From CAZIZT01 sp964544085 (GTDB lineage Bacteria > Campylobacterota_A > Desulfurellia > Desulfurellales > Hippeaceae), in NCBI GenBank assembly GCA_964544085.1, contig CAZIZT010000003.1, positions 124,001-188,000 on the forward strand: a stretch of 64,000 nucleotides of DNA, in the 5' to 3' direction. Below are positions 26,679 through 35,284 of the stretch, piece after piece. A program made the position numbers and the translations under genes. Under the pieces are notes generated by a model. That model did not search any database, was not told where the DNA came from, and saw only the letters and a program-made list of their open reading frames with translations. Each line of letters begins with the position of its first letter. Position 1 is the first letter of the stretch.

Positions 26679-27545
26679 ATGAAAAGGTTGTGGGCTTTTA
26701 TCATTTCACTGGCTCTGCTAACCGGATTGGCTTTCTTAAACCCGACCCTGTCTGTGGGAGCATCTACAGGTGGTGCCGTACAGAAAAAGGTTCAATCTCT
26801 AAAAAAAGCCAGGAATGTTTTTTCTGAGGCACTACAGGCAATAGCGTACACGGATAAGGCTATTGTATTGCTATCGGCAAAGAAGCCGAACACCAAGGAA
26901 GCTTTGAGTATCCTGAAGGAAGCCGAGACGAAGCTTGAGAGATTTCTCTCAACACACAAGAATCTAAGCATGCTACCTGTCGATCAGCAGATTGTGGTTG
27001 TCAGCTTTGGTGGAACCTACAGCGATGCAAAACACATGCTTGAAAAAGCCAGGAAGATGCTGGATGAGGGCAGGGTGCAGGATGCGCGGTATATTATTGA
27101 TCAATTAACCGATGAGATTGATGTGGTTAATACGTACCTGCCTATAGCAATGTACAGGCATGTTCTGGCGCTTGCGACAAAGGATATCAAGCAGGGTAAG
27201 ATCAAGGATGCGCTTGCCGTACTTGCGCTTGTAAGGGGTAGCCTTGTTATTGATAAGATAGTTATACCCACACCATTCCTTAAGGCTGAGGCTTATATAG
27301 ATAAAGCATCATCCCAGAAGGAGAAAAAGAAGGCGATAGAGTTTCTGAAGGAGGCAGAGAACCAGCTCAAACTTGCCAAACTGCTTGGATATGCATACGA
27401 CTTCAAGGACGAGTACGCATCCATAGAGAAACAGATTGAAAAGCTAAAGAAGGCAGTCCAGGAGGGTAAGAGCACAAAATCGATGTTTACCAGCCTGAAA
27501 AAGAGAGTGCACGGACTCTCCGTAAAGGCTCAGAAGAGACAGTAA
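26679..27545 (+). CDS. YfdX-like secreted helical protein
   Basis: A 288-residue exported protein. I take the ATG at 26679, which follows ATGGAGGTAGG and opens a signal peptide (MKRLWAFIISLALL). The mature part is almost wholly helical. It carries the features of the YfdX family: the QQIVVVSFGGTYSDAKHMLEKA region, DEIDVVNTYLPIAMY, and repeated helical hairpins KAIEFLKEAENQLKLAKLLGY. YfdX proteins are periplasmic and of unknown role; in enterobacteria they belong to the EvgA acid-resistance regulon. The gene ends with a clear terminator. Confidence 0.78.
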   Translation: MKRLWAFIISLALLTGLAFLNPTLSVGASTGGAVQKKVQSLKKARNVFSEALQAIAYTDKAIVLLSAKKPNTKEALSILKEAETKLERFLSTHKNLSMLPVDQQIVVVSFGGTYSDAKHMLEKARKMLDEGRVQDARYIIDQLTDEIDVVNTYLPIAMYRHVLALATKDIKQGKIKDALAVLALVRGSLVIDKIVIPTPFLKAEAYIDKASSQKEKKKAIEFLKEAENQLKLAKLLGYAYDFKDEYASIEKQIEKLKKAVQEGKSTKSMFTSLKKRVHGLSVKAQKRQ

Positions 27546-27572
27546 GACGCCATCTGATACCTCTCGATGATG

Positions 27573-27606
27573 AGGAAGGGTTTTTTACCCTTCCTTTTTT
27601 GTTTTT
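27573..27606 (+). terminator. Rho-independent terminator after the yfdX-like gene
   Basis: AGGAAGGGT (27573-27581) and ACCCTTCCT (27587-27595) form a perfect 9-base stem with a 5-base T loop, followed by a T-run interrupted by one G. Confidence 0.9.
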
Positions 27607-27614
27607 TAGTATTG

Positions 27615-27641
27615 TTGACTAAAGAGCCCACCTTTGATAAT
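27615..27641 (+). promoter_or_regulatory. Putative promoter of the rlmI-like and sir2 genes
   Basis: TTGACT (27615-27620) and GATAAT (27636-27641) lie 15 bases apart, directly after the terminator and 36 bases ahead of the next start codon. The hexamers are good but the spacer is short. Confidence 0.4.
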
Positions 27642-27676
27642 CAATCTTATAGATAGAGGGTTAATTCTGGTTTGGT

Positions 27677-28825
27677 ATGAAGCGTATTGCGTTGAATAAA
27701 AAGGGTTTAGAGAAGATAAGGAAAGGACGCGTTCTGATATACAATCGGGAAATTGAAAGAGCAAAGGGTAGTGTGCGTCCTGGCGAGGTTGTGCTGCTTG
27801 AGTATAACTCAAAGCCGATTGCAACGGCTTTTTTTAACCCCCTAAGTAAAATAGCTGCTCGTGTGATCAGCTTCGAGTGTGCTTATCCCGATAGGATGTT
27901 CTTTGTAAAGCGAATAGAGGTGGCTCTGAGTAGAAGACGCCATCTATCATCGATAACCAACGCCTTCAGGATCGTGCACTCCGATGCTGATGGTCTAAGT
28001 GGACTCATCATTGATATGTATGGCAAGAATCTCGTTGTTAGCTTCACCTCAGCAGGTATGGATGCTTTGAAGGGTGTTGTGGTGGATGTACTTGTGGATC
28101 TTCTAAGACCTGCCTGTATCTACGAACGTTCAGATGAGCTGAGAATAAAGGAGGGTCTTGAACACTCAGAAGGAGCTCTCGTCGGTAATATGCCTGATGA
28201 ATTTGTCGTTGAGGAGAAGGGACGAAAATTTATGGCTCGCCCAAAAGACGGGCAGAAAACCGGATTCTATCTGGATCAGCGTAAGAATAGAATCCTGATA
28301 GGCTCTATGGAGTGGAATCGTGTGCTGGATCTGTTTGCCCATTCTGGTGCGTTCGGCATACATGCGGGTGCAAAATTCACCTGTTTTGTGGAGTCCTCTG
28401 CTGTGGCATGCGATCTCATAGAGAAGAACTGTACTATGAACTCTGTTGAAAATTATACAGTTGTAAAAGGCGATGTATTCGATTTTCTTTCGAATCACTC
28501 GGAGACTTACGATCTGATAGTTATCGATCCACCGGCTTTTGCAAAGAACAGAAACCAGATAGCTTCTGCTGCTAAAGCATACAGATTTCTGCTTGGAAAA
28601 GCCTCTGGCTTGGTTTCATCTGGTGGATACGTAGCACTGTTTAGCTGTTCCCATGCGTTCTCCTTTGGTCAGCTTGCTGATGTGGCATCTGAAGTTTCAG
28701 CAGGGTCCAGGTACAGGTTTGAGATCGTGGAGTTGCTCAAGCAGGATGTGGATCATCCGTATATTGCCTCAATAGACACATCCCTCTACCTTACAGGTTA
28801 TTTACTGAGAAAATGGGAGGTCTGA
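27677..28825 (+). CDS. RlmI-like class I SAM-dependent rRNA methyltransferase
   Basis: A 382-residue protein with an N-terminal PUA-like RNA-binding domain (about 1-75, with GRVLIYNREIERAKGSVRPGE), a linking domain (HSDADGLSGLIIDMYG) and a Rossmann methyltransferase (about 180-382: KTGFYLDQRKNR, VLDLFAHSGAFGIHA, and the catalytic-loop motif DLIVIDPPAFAKN). This layout is that of RlmI, which makes m5C1962 in 23S rRNA, and of its wider COG1092 family. The exact target base cannot be read from sequence. Its TGA overlaps the ATG of the sirtuin gene by one base. Confidence 0.9.
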   Translation: MKRIALNKKGLEKIRKGRVLIYNREIERAKGSVRPGEVVLLEYNSKPIATAFFNPLSKIAARVISFECAYPDRMFFVKRIEVALSRRRHLSSITNAFRIVHSDADGLSGLIIDMYGKNLVVSFTSAGMDALKGVVVDVLVDLLRPACIYERSDELRIKEGLEHSEGALVGNMPDEFVVEEKGRKFMARPKDGQKTGFYLDQRKNRILIGSMEWNRVLDLFAHSGAFGIHAGAKFTCFVESSAVACDLIEKNCTMNSVENYTVVKGDVFDFLSNHSETYDLIVIDPPAFAKNRNQIASAAKAYRFLLGKASGLVSSGGYVALFSCSHAFSFGQLADVASEVSAGSRYRFEIVELLKQDVDHPYIASIDTSLYLTGYLLRKWEV

Positions 28826-29655
28826 TGGTAAAGGACGATTACAGGCTGCTTAAAGATCGGATAGAACGGTCTCAAACATGTATCTTTCTCACAAGTGCTG
28901 GTATGAGTGCTGATAGTGGAATACCCACATTTAGAGACAAAGAGGGATACTGGCGTAATTTTCCCGTTTTTAAAAGACTTGGACTGGAAGCAATAGAGCT
29001 TGCCAACCCTCACAGCTTTGAGGTACGCCCCCAGTATGCGTGGGCATTTTATGAGTGGAGAAGGAGGAATGCACATCAAAACAAGCCTCACAAAGGCTAT
29101 CATGTAATTAATCGATTGATAAATGAAGTCTTCAAGCGCTCGTTTGTTCATACTACCAACACCGATGGATACCACATAATTTCCGGTCTGGAGGAGTCTC
29201 TTGTGTATGAGGTGCATGGATCCATGTGGCGTTTGCAGTGCATGCGTGGTTATGCCTGTTCTTACGGTGTCAGGGAGAATAGGGATGTTCCGCTATGTGA
29301 GCTTGACTACGAGACCATGATTGCCACAAACCTGCCGAGATGCCCGGTCTGCGGTGAACTTTTAAGGCCTAATATCCTGATGTTTGGTGACTTCTCTTAC
29401 GTTGAAAATGAGTATCAGATTGAAAATTACCACGCGTTCTTAAGGGATGTGGGTACCCCAGACCTTGTGTTTCTAATAGGATCAAGCGGTGCAGTTCCCA
29501 CAAACGATTACCTTGCTAATAGATTCAAGACTTCCGGTTCATTTGTTGTAACGATAAATCCTGACCCGGCGTCGCTCGGTGTCTGCACGCCGGATCTTTA
29601 TCTTCAAAGCGGTGCTAAGAATGCGTTTGAGGTTATAGAGAGATTGGTTTTCTGA
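28825..29655 (+). CDS. Sir2-family NAD-dependent protein deacylase
   Basis: A 276-residue sirtuin. The NAD-binding start TSAGMSADSGIPTFRDKEGYW, HGSMWRLQC with the catalytic His, the zinc-ligand cysteines (LQCMRGYAC and CPVCGELLRP), FLIGSSGAVPTN and VVTINPDP are all present. The motif that usually reads TQNIDGLH is TTNTDGYH here, an unusual variant. The start at 28825 is favoured because GGGAGG precedes it and it forms a TGATG junction with the upstream gene. An alternative ATG lies at 28813. Role in this organism is unknown; sirtuins often reverse acetylation of acyl-CoA synthetases. Confidence 0.88.
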   Translation: MVKDDYRLLKDRIERSQTCIFLTSAGMSADSGIPTFRDKEGYWRNFPVFKRLGLEAIELANPHSFEVRPQYAWAFYEWRRRNAHQNKPHKGYHVINRLINEVFKRSFVHTTNTDGYHIISGLEESLVYEVHGSMWRLQCMRGYACSYGVRENRDVPLCELDYETMIATNLPRCPVCGELLRPNILMFGDFSYVENEYQIENYHAFLRDVGTPDLVFLIGSSGAVPTNDYLANRFKTSGSFVVTINPDPASLGVCTPDLYLQSGAKNAFEVIERLVF

Positions 29656-29718
29656 TTTTAATCGTTTTGTAATCTTTGTTGCGTAAACTCCCGCAGATTC
29701 AAAGAAAGGAGATGCGCC

Positions 29719-30387
29719 TTGAGGGTTCTTGTAGTAGAGGATGAAAAATCCCTTGCCGGACTGATAAAGAGTGGTCTTGAAGAAGAGAAGTATAGCGTGG
29801 ATGTGGCGTATGATGGTGAAGAGGGTTTGCTTTTAGCTGAGCATGAAGGATACGACCTGATTATTCTTGACATAATGCTCCCTGGTATAGATGGCGTGGA
29901 ACTAATGAAGCGGTTAAGGAAAAGCGGGAGAGATACACCGGTTCTGATGCTGACGGCGCGTAGCTCTACAGAGGATAAGGTGGAGGCGCTGAACGCTGGT
30001 GCTGACGATTATCTCACCAAGCCGTTTTCATTCGATGAGTTGCTTGCGCGGATAAAAGCCATTTTGCGCAGGAATCACAGGGTTGCAACAAACACGATAC
30101 AGATAGATACGCTCACAATAGATATGCACACCCACGAGGTGAGAAGGGGTGAGAAAAGGATAGAGTTAACGGCTAAAGAGTACTCACTCCTTGAGTGTCT
30201 TGCACTAAACCGCAATAAAGTCCTATCGCGAGACCAGATTGTGCGCCATATCTATAGTTTCGATTCTGAACTGGATAGTAATGTGGTTGATGTGATGATT
30301 ACCCGTTTGAGAAAGAAGATTGATAAGGATTTTGAGAAAAAGTTGATCCACACGGTAAGAGGTGTTGGTTACATGCTCAAAGGCTAA
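29719..30387 (+). CDS. OmpR/PhoB-family response regulator
   Basis: A 222-residue two-component regulator. The receiver domain (about 1-115) has the acidic pair VVEDE, the phosphorylated Asp in DLIILDIMLPG (near residue 51) and the Lys in DYLTKPFS. A winged-helix DNA-binding domain follows (about 128-220, with ELTAKEYSLLECL, VDVMITRLRKKID and HTVRGVGYML). It starts with TTG, preceded by AAAGGAGATG. The kinase gene follows after 5 bases. A likely target is the small-protein/htrA unit immediately downstream. The motif GTTTTGTAAT occurs both upstream of this gene (29664-29673) and upstream of that unit (31835-31844). Confidence 0.95.
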   Translation: MRVLVVEDEKSLAGLIKSGLEEEKYSVDVAYDGEEGLLLAEHEGYDLIILDIMLPGIDGVELMKRLRKSGRDTPVLMLTARSSTEDKVEALNAGADDYLTKPFSFDELLARIKAILRRNHRVATNTIQIDTLTIDMHTHEVRRGEKRIELTAKEYSLLECLALNRNKVLSRDQIVRHIYSFDSELDSNVVDVMITRLRKKIDKDFEKKLIHTVRGVGYMLKG

Positions 30388-30392
30388 GTTGT

Positions 30393-31775
30393 ATGCTTTC
30401 TTCTCTTAAGGCTAGGCTTGTCTTTTTATACTCAGCCACAATGCTGCTGGTGCTGAGTGTAGTGGCTCTCGTATTCCTCTACAGCTTGAGAAAGATTGTT
30501 TACAAGCCCGTTGATGCTACCCTGTTTGCTCGGGCACGAACGCTCGATACGTTGATTAAGAACAACAGCTTCAAGATAAGCTTCCTTGATGTCAATGGGA
30601 ACAGGTTCGTGTCGGAAAATGGACGCCTCTGGATCTATCTAACGAGAAACTCCAAGTATTTCTTTCAGATACGTTCAAGAAACGGTGATACACTCGAAAA
30701 GTCCATGTCTTTGGGAGATATGTCGTTGCCCTACAACGGCGAACTGAACAAGTGCATGAATGTGCGTGTAAACGGGATGATGCTCAGGCTTGTCAACTAT
30801 TGGGACAAGGATTTAAAAATAGTAATTCAGGTTGCTTACGATGTGCAACGAGAGCACGGTATCATGATGAATTTCATGTACGTAACACTTGCGGCTATTG
30901 TGCTTGTAATGCTCATATCAAGCATAGGTGGTTACCTTATATCCCTCAAGGCGCTCAAGCCCATAGATGAGCTATCGAGAAGAATCGATAAGATCTCCAA
31001 CGAAAATCTGAGTCAACGTATCGACTTGAAAAGGATACCCGATGAACTCGAAGGACTCGTGGAGGCTTTCAATAATATGCTTGAGAGGCTTGAAGAGGCT
31101 TTCAACCAGCAGAAGAGACTGATCTCGGATGTTTCTCATGAACTGAAAACGCCTGTATCTGTTATACTTATGCAAGCTGAGCTGGCTTTGAAAAAAGAGA
31201 GGAGTGCAAGTGCTTACAGGGAAGCGCTATCAACCATTAAAAGCGCCGCCCACGTTGTTAGCGAGTTGATTGAGAAGATGCTATTCATGGCTCAACTTGA
31301 GTCTAAATACAGTGCGATTGCAGTGAAAGAGTGTAATGTGAAGGAGATCATCGGCGATGTTCTGTCTATTCTAAAAACCCAGGCTGCTGCGAGGAACATC
31401 ACAATAGTAGCTGATGTTGAGGATTGTATTGCAAGGTGTGATAGGCTAACGATGGTTGAGGTATTTCTCAATCTTGTGGACAATGCGATAAAGTACAACC
31501 GGGAGAATGGTAAGGTGACGATTCGCTGCGAAAAAGTGGAGACAGACAAGGTACGGATTCTCATCGAGGATACAGGCATAGGCATAGAAAAGGATCAGCT
31601 CAGCAGGATATTTGAGGCTTTCTACAGGGTGGATAAGTCACGATCAAAACAGAAAGAGGGCTTCGGGCTTGGACTTAGTATAGTAAGGAAGATACTGCAG
31701 CTGAACGGTGGCACTATCAACATCAAGAGCACCCCTGGCAAGGGCACAACAGTTGAGGTAATACTGCCTGCATAA
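30393..31775 (+). CDS. Sensor histidine kinase (CusS/CpxA-like layout)
   Basis: A 460-residue membrane kinase. It has an N-terminal span (about 12-30), a periplasmic sensor of about 130 residues with no recognised domain, a second span (about 165-188), a HAMP linker (ALKPIDELSRRIDKI), a HisKA dimer domain with the phospho-accepting His in VSHELKTPVSV, and a HATPase domain (NLVDNAIKYN, DTGIGIEKDQL, FGLGLSIV, GKGTTVEV). It phosphorylates the regulator encoded 5 bases upstream. The layout resembles envelope-stress and metal-sensing kinases. The neighbouring htrA gene favours an envelope-stress role. Confidence 0.94.
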   Translation: MLSSLKARLVFLYSATMLLVLSVVALVFLYSLRKIVYKPVDATLFARARTLDTLIKNNSFKISFLDVNGNRFVSENGRLWIYLTRNSKYFFQIRSRNGDTLEKSMSLGDMSLPYNGELNKCMNVRVNGMMLRLVNYWDKDLKIVIQVAYDVQREHGIMMNFMYVTLAAIVLVMLISSIGGYLISLKALKPIDELSRRIDKISNENLSQRIDLKRIPDELEGLVEAFNNMLERLEEAFNQQKRLISDVSHELKTPVSVILMQAELALKKERSASAYREALSTIKSAAHVVSELIEKMLFMAQLESKYSAIAVKECNVKEIIGDVLSILKTQAAARNITIVADVEDCIARCDRLTMVEVFLNLVDNAIKYNRENGKVTIRCEKVETDKVRILIEDTGIGIEKDQLSRIFEAFYRVDKSRSKQKEGFGLGLSIVRKILQLNGGTINIKSTPGKGTTVEVILPA

Positions 31776-31787
31776 CTCCGCACAGAT

Positions 31788-31804
31788 TTTACAAAAATTT
31801 TACA
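31788..31804 (+). promoter_or_regulatory. OmpR-family box: TTTACA-N5-TTTACA
   Basis: Two TTTACA hexamers at 31788-31793 and 31799-31804, spaced 11 bases start to start (one helical turn), lie between the kinase gene and the small-protein/htrA unit. Tandem hexamers at 11-bp period are the binding mode of OmpR/PhoB-type regulators, and the regulator just upstream is of that class. A run resembling a -10 (TAATAT, 31841-31846) lies downstream. The same hexamer forms the Pho boxes at 53955 and 55639. Confidence 0.5.
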
Positions 31805-31891
31805 AAAAAGCGATAAAAACGGGTTTTCTTCATGGTTTTGTAATATTGATGATGTATTATGAATTCGCGAAAAGAAAGGGGGGAGACGGAG

Positions 31892-32113
31892 TTGAAAAAG
31901 GGAGTTGTTTTGAAAGGCATCATAGCCGCGGGTTTCGTGGTTAGCACGTTGACATTCACCAGCCCGTTTACCGCAAGAAGCAGCCAGTCGTTCGATAGGG
32001 TGAACTTGAACAAAATAGCTGAGAGATGCAGGATAGGGCGCATTGTTACACTCGCGGATGAGACCGACAGCAGCGAATTTAGTGTAAGGGCGCTTGAAAA
32101 AGCGAGGTTTTAG
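31892..32113 (+). CDS. Small secreted protein of unknown function upstream of htrA
   Basis: A 73-residue protein, if read from the TTG at 31892, which is preceded by AAGGGGGGAGACGGAG. The in-frame ATG at 31859 has no RBS. Residues 1-29 look like a signal peptide (basic start, hydrophobic GIIAAGFVVSTLTF, then TARS), leaving about 44 residues with the core RCRIGRIVTLADETDSSEF. I do not recognise a family. It lies between a two-component system and htrA, 42 bases ahead of the latter with no terminator, so a role in periplasmic quality control or signalling to the kinase is a reasonable guess only. Confidence 0.6.
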   Translation: MKKGVVLKGIIAAGFVVSTLTFTSPFTARSSQSFDRVNLNKIAERCRIGRIVTLADETDSSEFSVRALEKARF

Positions 32114-32155
32114 CTTAAGATGAGGGTGTTAAAAAGTTTCATTGGAGGTGTAGAA

Positions 32156-33565
32156 ATGATTTACAACTTCAAGCGCTTTGCAAGCCTGCTTTTAGCGCTG
32201 TTTATGCTGCTGTCGGGTATGAATGCACTGGCTGCCACAGGTGGTGGCAAATGCACCTGCCTGCCGGATATCAAGGATGTGGCCAAGAAAGCACTGCCGG
32301 CGGTTGTTAACATCAGTACAACCCAGATAGTAAACACGCCTTCTGTAAGTCCTTTTGGCGGTTTTGGCTTTGACCAGAACGATCCGTTTGAGCAGTTCTT
32401 CAAGCACTTTTTCAACATCCCTATGAAGCGCAAGATACATGCGCTGGGAAGCGGTTTCATAATCTCCAAGGATGGCTACATACTTACAAATTATCATGTT
32501 ATCAAGAGAGCCACAACCATAAGGGTGACACTTCTAAACACCAACGAGGTGTACACAGCAAAGATTGTGGGTACTGATCCCAGTGCTGACATAGCTTTGA
32601 TTAAGATTAAACCCAGGGAGAAGCTACCAACCCTGCCGCTTGGCGACTCAAGCAAGATAGAGGTTGGTGATTGGGTTGTGGCTGTAGGAAATCCATTCGG
32701 TTTAAACGGTACAGTTACAGCTGGCATTATAAGTGCGAAGGGTAGAGTTATTGGGGAAGGTCCATTCGATCATTTTCTACAGACAGATGCAGCTATTAAC
32801 CCTGGAAACTCAGGTGGACCGTTACTCAATCTGCAGGGGCAGGTAATAGGTATCAATACAGCAATAGTTGCTGGTGGACAGGGCATCGGTTTTGCAATAC
32901 CTATCAACATGGTGAAAAACGAGATGCCCTATCTGATGAAGGGTGAAAAGGTCAAGAGAGGTTATCTGGGTGTTATGATACAACCGTTAACGCCCGAGGC
33001 AGCAAAGGAGTTAGGCCTGCACAATGTCAGTGGTGCCATTGTGTCTCAGGTCTTTAAAGACTCCCCCGCCGCAAAAGCTGGGGTCAAGCCGGGAGACATT
33101 ATCATCTCTGTGAACGGTAAGCCCGTACACACCTCCAGCGACCTGCCGTACATCATCTCATCCATGAGACCGGGCACAAAGGTCAAACTTGGTATTATCA
33201 GGAACAAAAAGAAGATGACACTTGAGGTCACACTGGGTACAAGGCCATCTAGCAGCGAGATGGCAGCCCAGAGCGGATCCGGTGTCTATAAGACCAAGTT
33301 TGGCTTTTCGGTGTCCAACATTACACCTGAGCTTAAGGCGAAGTACGGAATCAAGGTTGATCACGGAGTTGTTATTGTCTCGGTTGATCCCAACTCCTTT
33401 GCTGCCATGGTTGGCGTGCAACCGGGAGATGTGATTGTGAAGCTCAACTATAAGCCCGTTAAAAACCTCGCAGACTTTGAAAGGATTATCAAGAAAGCAA
33501 AGGATGTGATTTTCCTCCACATCGTAAGGGGTTCTGCGCACATCTTCATCACCATCCAGCGATAA
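32156..33565 (+). CDS. HtrA/DegP-family periplasmic serine protease (Do)
   Basis: A 469-residue DegP/DegQ-type protease. The ATG at 32156 is chosen over an upstream one at 32120 because TTGGAGGTG stands just ahead and a signal peptide follows (ending MNALA, about residue 26). The catalytic triad is His114 (TNYHVI), Asp145 (SADIALIK) and Ser219 (NPGNSGGPL). Two PDZ domains follow (about 250-350 and 365-465). A CTC motif sits just after the signal cleavage site. It degrades or refolds misfolded envelope proteins. Regulation by the upstream two-component system is likely from position and from the box at 31788. Confidence 0.96.
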   Translation: MIYNFKRFASLLLALFMLLSGMNALAATGGGKCTCLPDIKDVAKKALPAVVNISTTQIVNTPSVSPFGGFGFDQNDPFEQFFKHFFNIPMKRKIHALGSGFIISKDGYILTNYHVIKRATTIRVTLLNTNEVYTAKIVGTDPSADIALIKIKPREKLPTLPLGDSSKIEVGDWVVAVGNPFGLNGTVTAGIISAKGRVIGEGPFDHFLQTDAAINPGNSGGPLLNLQGQVIGINTAIVAGGQGIGFAIPINMVKNEMPYLMKGEKVKRGYLGVMIQPLTPEAAKELGLHNVSGAIVSQVFKDSPAAKAGVKPGDIIISVNGKPVHTSSDLPYIISSMRPGTKVKLGIIRNKKKMTLEVTLGTRPSSSEMAAQSGSGVYKTKFGFSVSNITPELKAKYGIKVDHGVVIVSVDPNSFAAMVGVQPGDVIVKLNYKPVKNLADFERIIKKAKDVIFLHIVRGSAHIFITIQR

Positions 33566-33577
33566 GGAACACAAAAA

Positions 33578-33607
33578 GGGCAGGGTGACCCATCTGGGTG
33601 CCCTGCC
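33578..33607. terminator. Bidirectional terminator between htrA and the C11 peptidase gene
   Basis: GGCAGGG (33579-33585) pairs with CCCTGCC (33601-33607), with an inner ACCC/GGGT stem. It has T-rich sequence to the right on the plus strand and a TTTTT-equivalent (AAAAA) to the left, so it can end both convergent transcripts. Confidence 0.85.
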
Positions 33608-33627
33608 TTCTTTATTTTTGCTTCATG

Positions 33628-35175
33628 TTACTCCACGTTGAGTATTCTCTTTATCAGATCAAGCCATAAGCCATTTTTTGCGAAGCTAAGCTGACTGTAT
33701 TTTTGGGAATACATGCTGTAAACTGTTGCGTTGGGATACCAGATACTCAAGCCGTGGCTGTTTTGAACAGGTGTGCCGCTATGTTCGTTTGCAACAACGA
33801 TTGATGCAATATCGTTCATCACCAGCTGGGCACAGTTACGTGTCTGGTTGTCCATGTATTGATTTGCTGCAATGAGTCTTGCAAGGTCATAGAGGTCTGC
33901 ATAGGAATCGTTTGTGCTTATGGTACCCTGGATTAGATCATCGTATCTCTGTACGCTGTTGAAGATGGTTTGAGTCAGCGCATACTCAACATTACCGTAC
34001 ATATCGCTATTGAGCTGTCGGATTAGATTCTCCGCAAGCCCGTTTATATCGTCAAACAGCCTTTGAATCCCATGGAGGTCCACTGAAGACATTGTTAGAA
34101 AATTCCAGCCCGGATACTCTTCTACGTAGGTTGAAGCAATTACCTTGGATAGCTCGACCCTGGTGGCTGTGTATGCGTTCGCATTTAGCCATGTGAGAAT
34201 CTTATCGTAGGCATATCCGTAGAAATGAGCTGTGCTTTCGGAGGCAACCATGTAGTCAGCGTAGTCTCTTATTGCATAGGCTACCTCAACCATTCCCATC
34301 AGACATGCATCCATACCGATGATGTCTATGCGTTTTCCTGTGTGAACTGTTACGTTGTCCAGTGCATCGGCAAGTTGCGGCACGCTAATTTCGGAAACCG
34401 GTGGGGGATTTGCATCAATCAGTATATCACGGGTCATCGGCTCGAAGCCGCGTCCATGGTCCCATAGCACAACCAGATAGTGGTCGGCAGGGTAATCCTG
34501 CATTGCCCACAAGATAAACGCCGAAAGATTGGATGCCCTACCCATGTTTATTTCGCCCAGGTTTTTGATCAGTTGAAGACTGGCTTGTTTTACCAGGTAT
34601 CTTTTTGTTGTATCCGTTTTGGTATCCACCTGAACCACCACGTTGATGTTGGGTGTGGTGCCCACACTCTCCATCTCTTCTAAATCGGATTCCACAGCAT
34701 CTGTCAATGAGTTGTCGCCGTCTATATAGACCATGACAGTCCATGGATCTCTGAGTGTAAACGACATAGCAAAGACATCGTGTTCCTTTTGCGGATCGAT
34801 GTAGGCATCGAATAGCAGGTAGTAGTGTCCACCATATGTGTCCATCAACATTCTGTAGGGATGGTCGGAGGGTTTTAGAGTGATATTATCGTTGCTAAGC
34901 GTTGAAACGGTGTGGATAAGTAGCGTATCCGTTTTATCGAGGTGTGTATCGTTGGAAAGGTATATATCCAGATTGTAACCATTTTCAGAGAAAAAATCGC
35001 AGCTCCACTTTAGTGTTAGATTTGGCTTGGATAGCTTTGATAGATCGCCCGGTACGGCAGCGCATTTCTTCAGTTTCACATAGGGCGTTATCGAACTACC
35101 ACCACCTCCACCACCACCGCAGGATGAAAGTACAAGAACAACAGCCATAAGAAACAGAGTGATTTTTGTGTTCAT
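33628..35175 (-). CDS. Clostripain-family (C11) cysteine peptidase, lipoprotein
   Basis: A 515-residue protein of the C11 clan CD peptidases. The ATG at 35175 is preceded by AAAAAGGAGTTGC and opens a lipoprotein signal with lipobox LSSC (Cys19), followed by seven glycines, a flexible tether. The catalytic dyad is visible as His in VVLWDHGRGFEP (about residue 236) and Cys in IGMDACLMGMVEVAY (about 289). The N-terminal 110 residues form a beta-rich domain, perhaps for binding. C11 enzymes usually cut after Arg or Lys and mature by self-cleavage. The outer-membrane or surface location is inferred. Confidence 0.9.
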   Translation of the reverse strand: MNTKITLFLMAVVLVLSSCGGGGGGGSSITPYVKLKKCAAVPGDLSKLSKPNLTLKWSCDFFSENGYNLDIYLSNDTHLDKTDTLLIHTVSTLSNDNITLKPSDHPYRMLMDTYGGHYYLLFDAYIDPQKEHDVFAMSFTLRDPWTVMVYIDGDNSLTDAVESDLEEMESVGTTPNINVVVQVDTKTDTTKRYLVKQASLQLIKNLGEINMGRASNLSAFILWAMQDYPADHYLVVLWDHGRGFEPMTRDILIDANPPPVSEISVPQLADALDNVTVHTGKRIDIIGMDACLMGMVEVAYAIRDYADYMVASESTAHFYGYAYDKILTWLNANAYTATRVELSKVIASTYVEEYPGWNFLTMSSVDLHGIQRLFDDINGLAENLIRQLNSDMYGNVEYALTQTIFNSVQRYDDLIQGTISTNDSYADLYDLARLIAANQYMDNQTRNCAQLVMNDIASIVVANEHSGTPVQNSHGLSIWYPNATVYSMYSQKYSQLSFAKNGLWLDLIKRILNVE

Positions 35176-35284
35176 AAGCAACTCCTTTTTTGAACTGATA
35201 CATTGCAAATCCTATCGTTTTGCCGCTTTGTGTGCAAGAAAAATCGGATTGACACCCACCTGTGTATCGGTTACCCTAAAAGCC

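Noticed and set aside
29664..29687. An 11-base-step box upstream of the response regulator
   Set aside because: TGTAAT and CGTAAA are 14 bases apart, which does not fit the 11-base period seen at the other sites.
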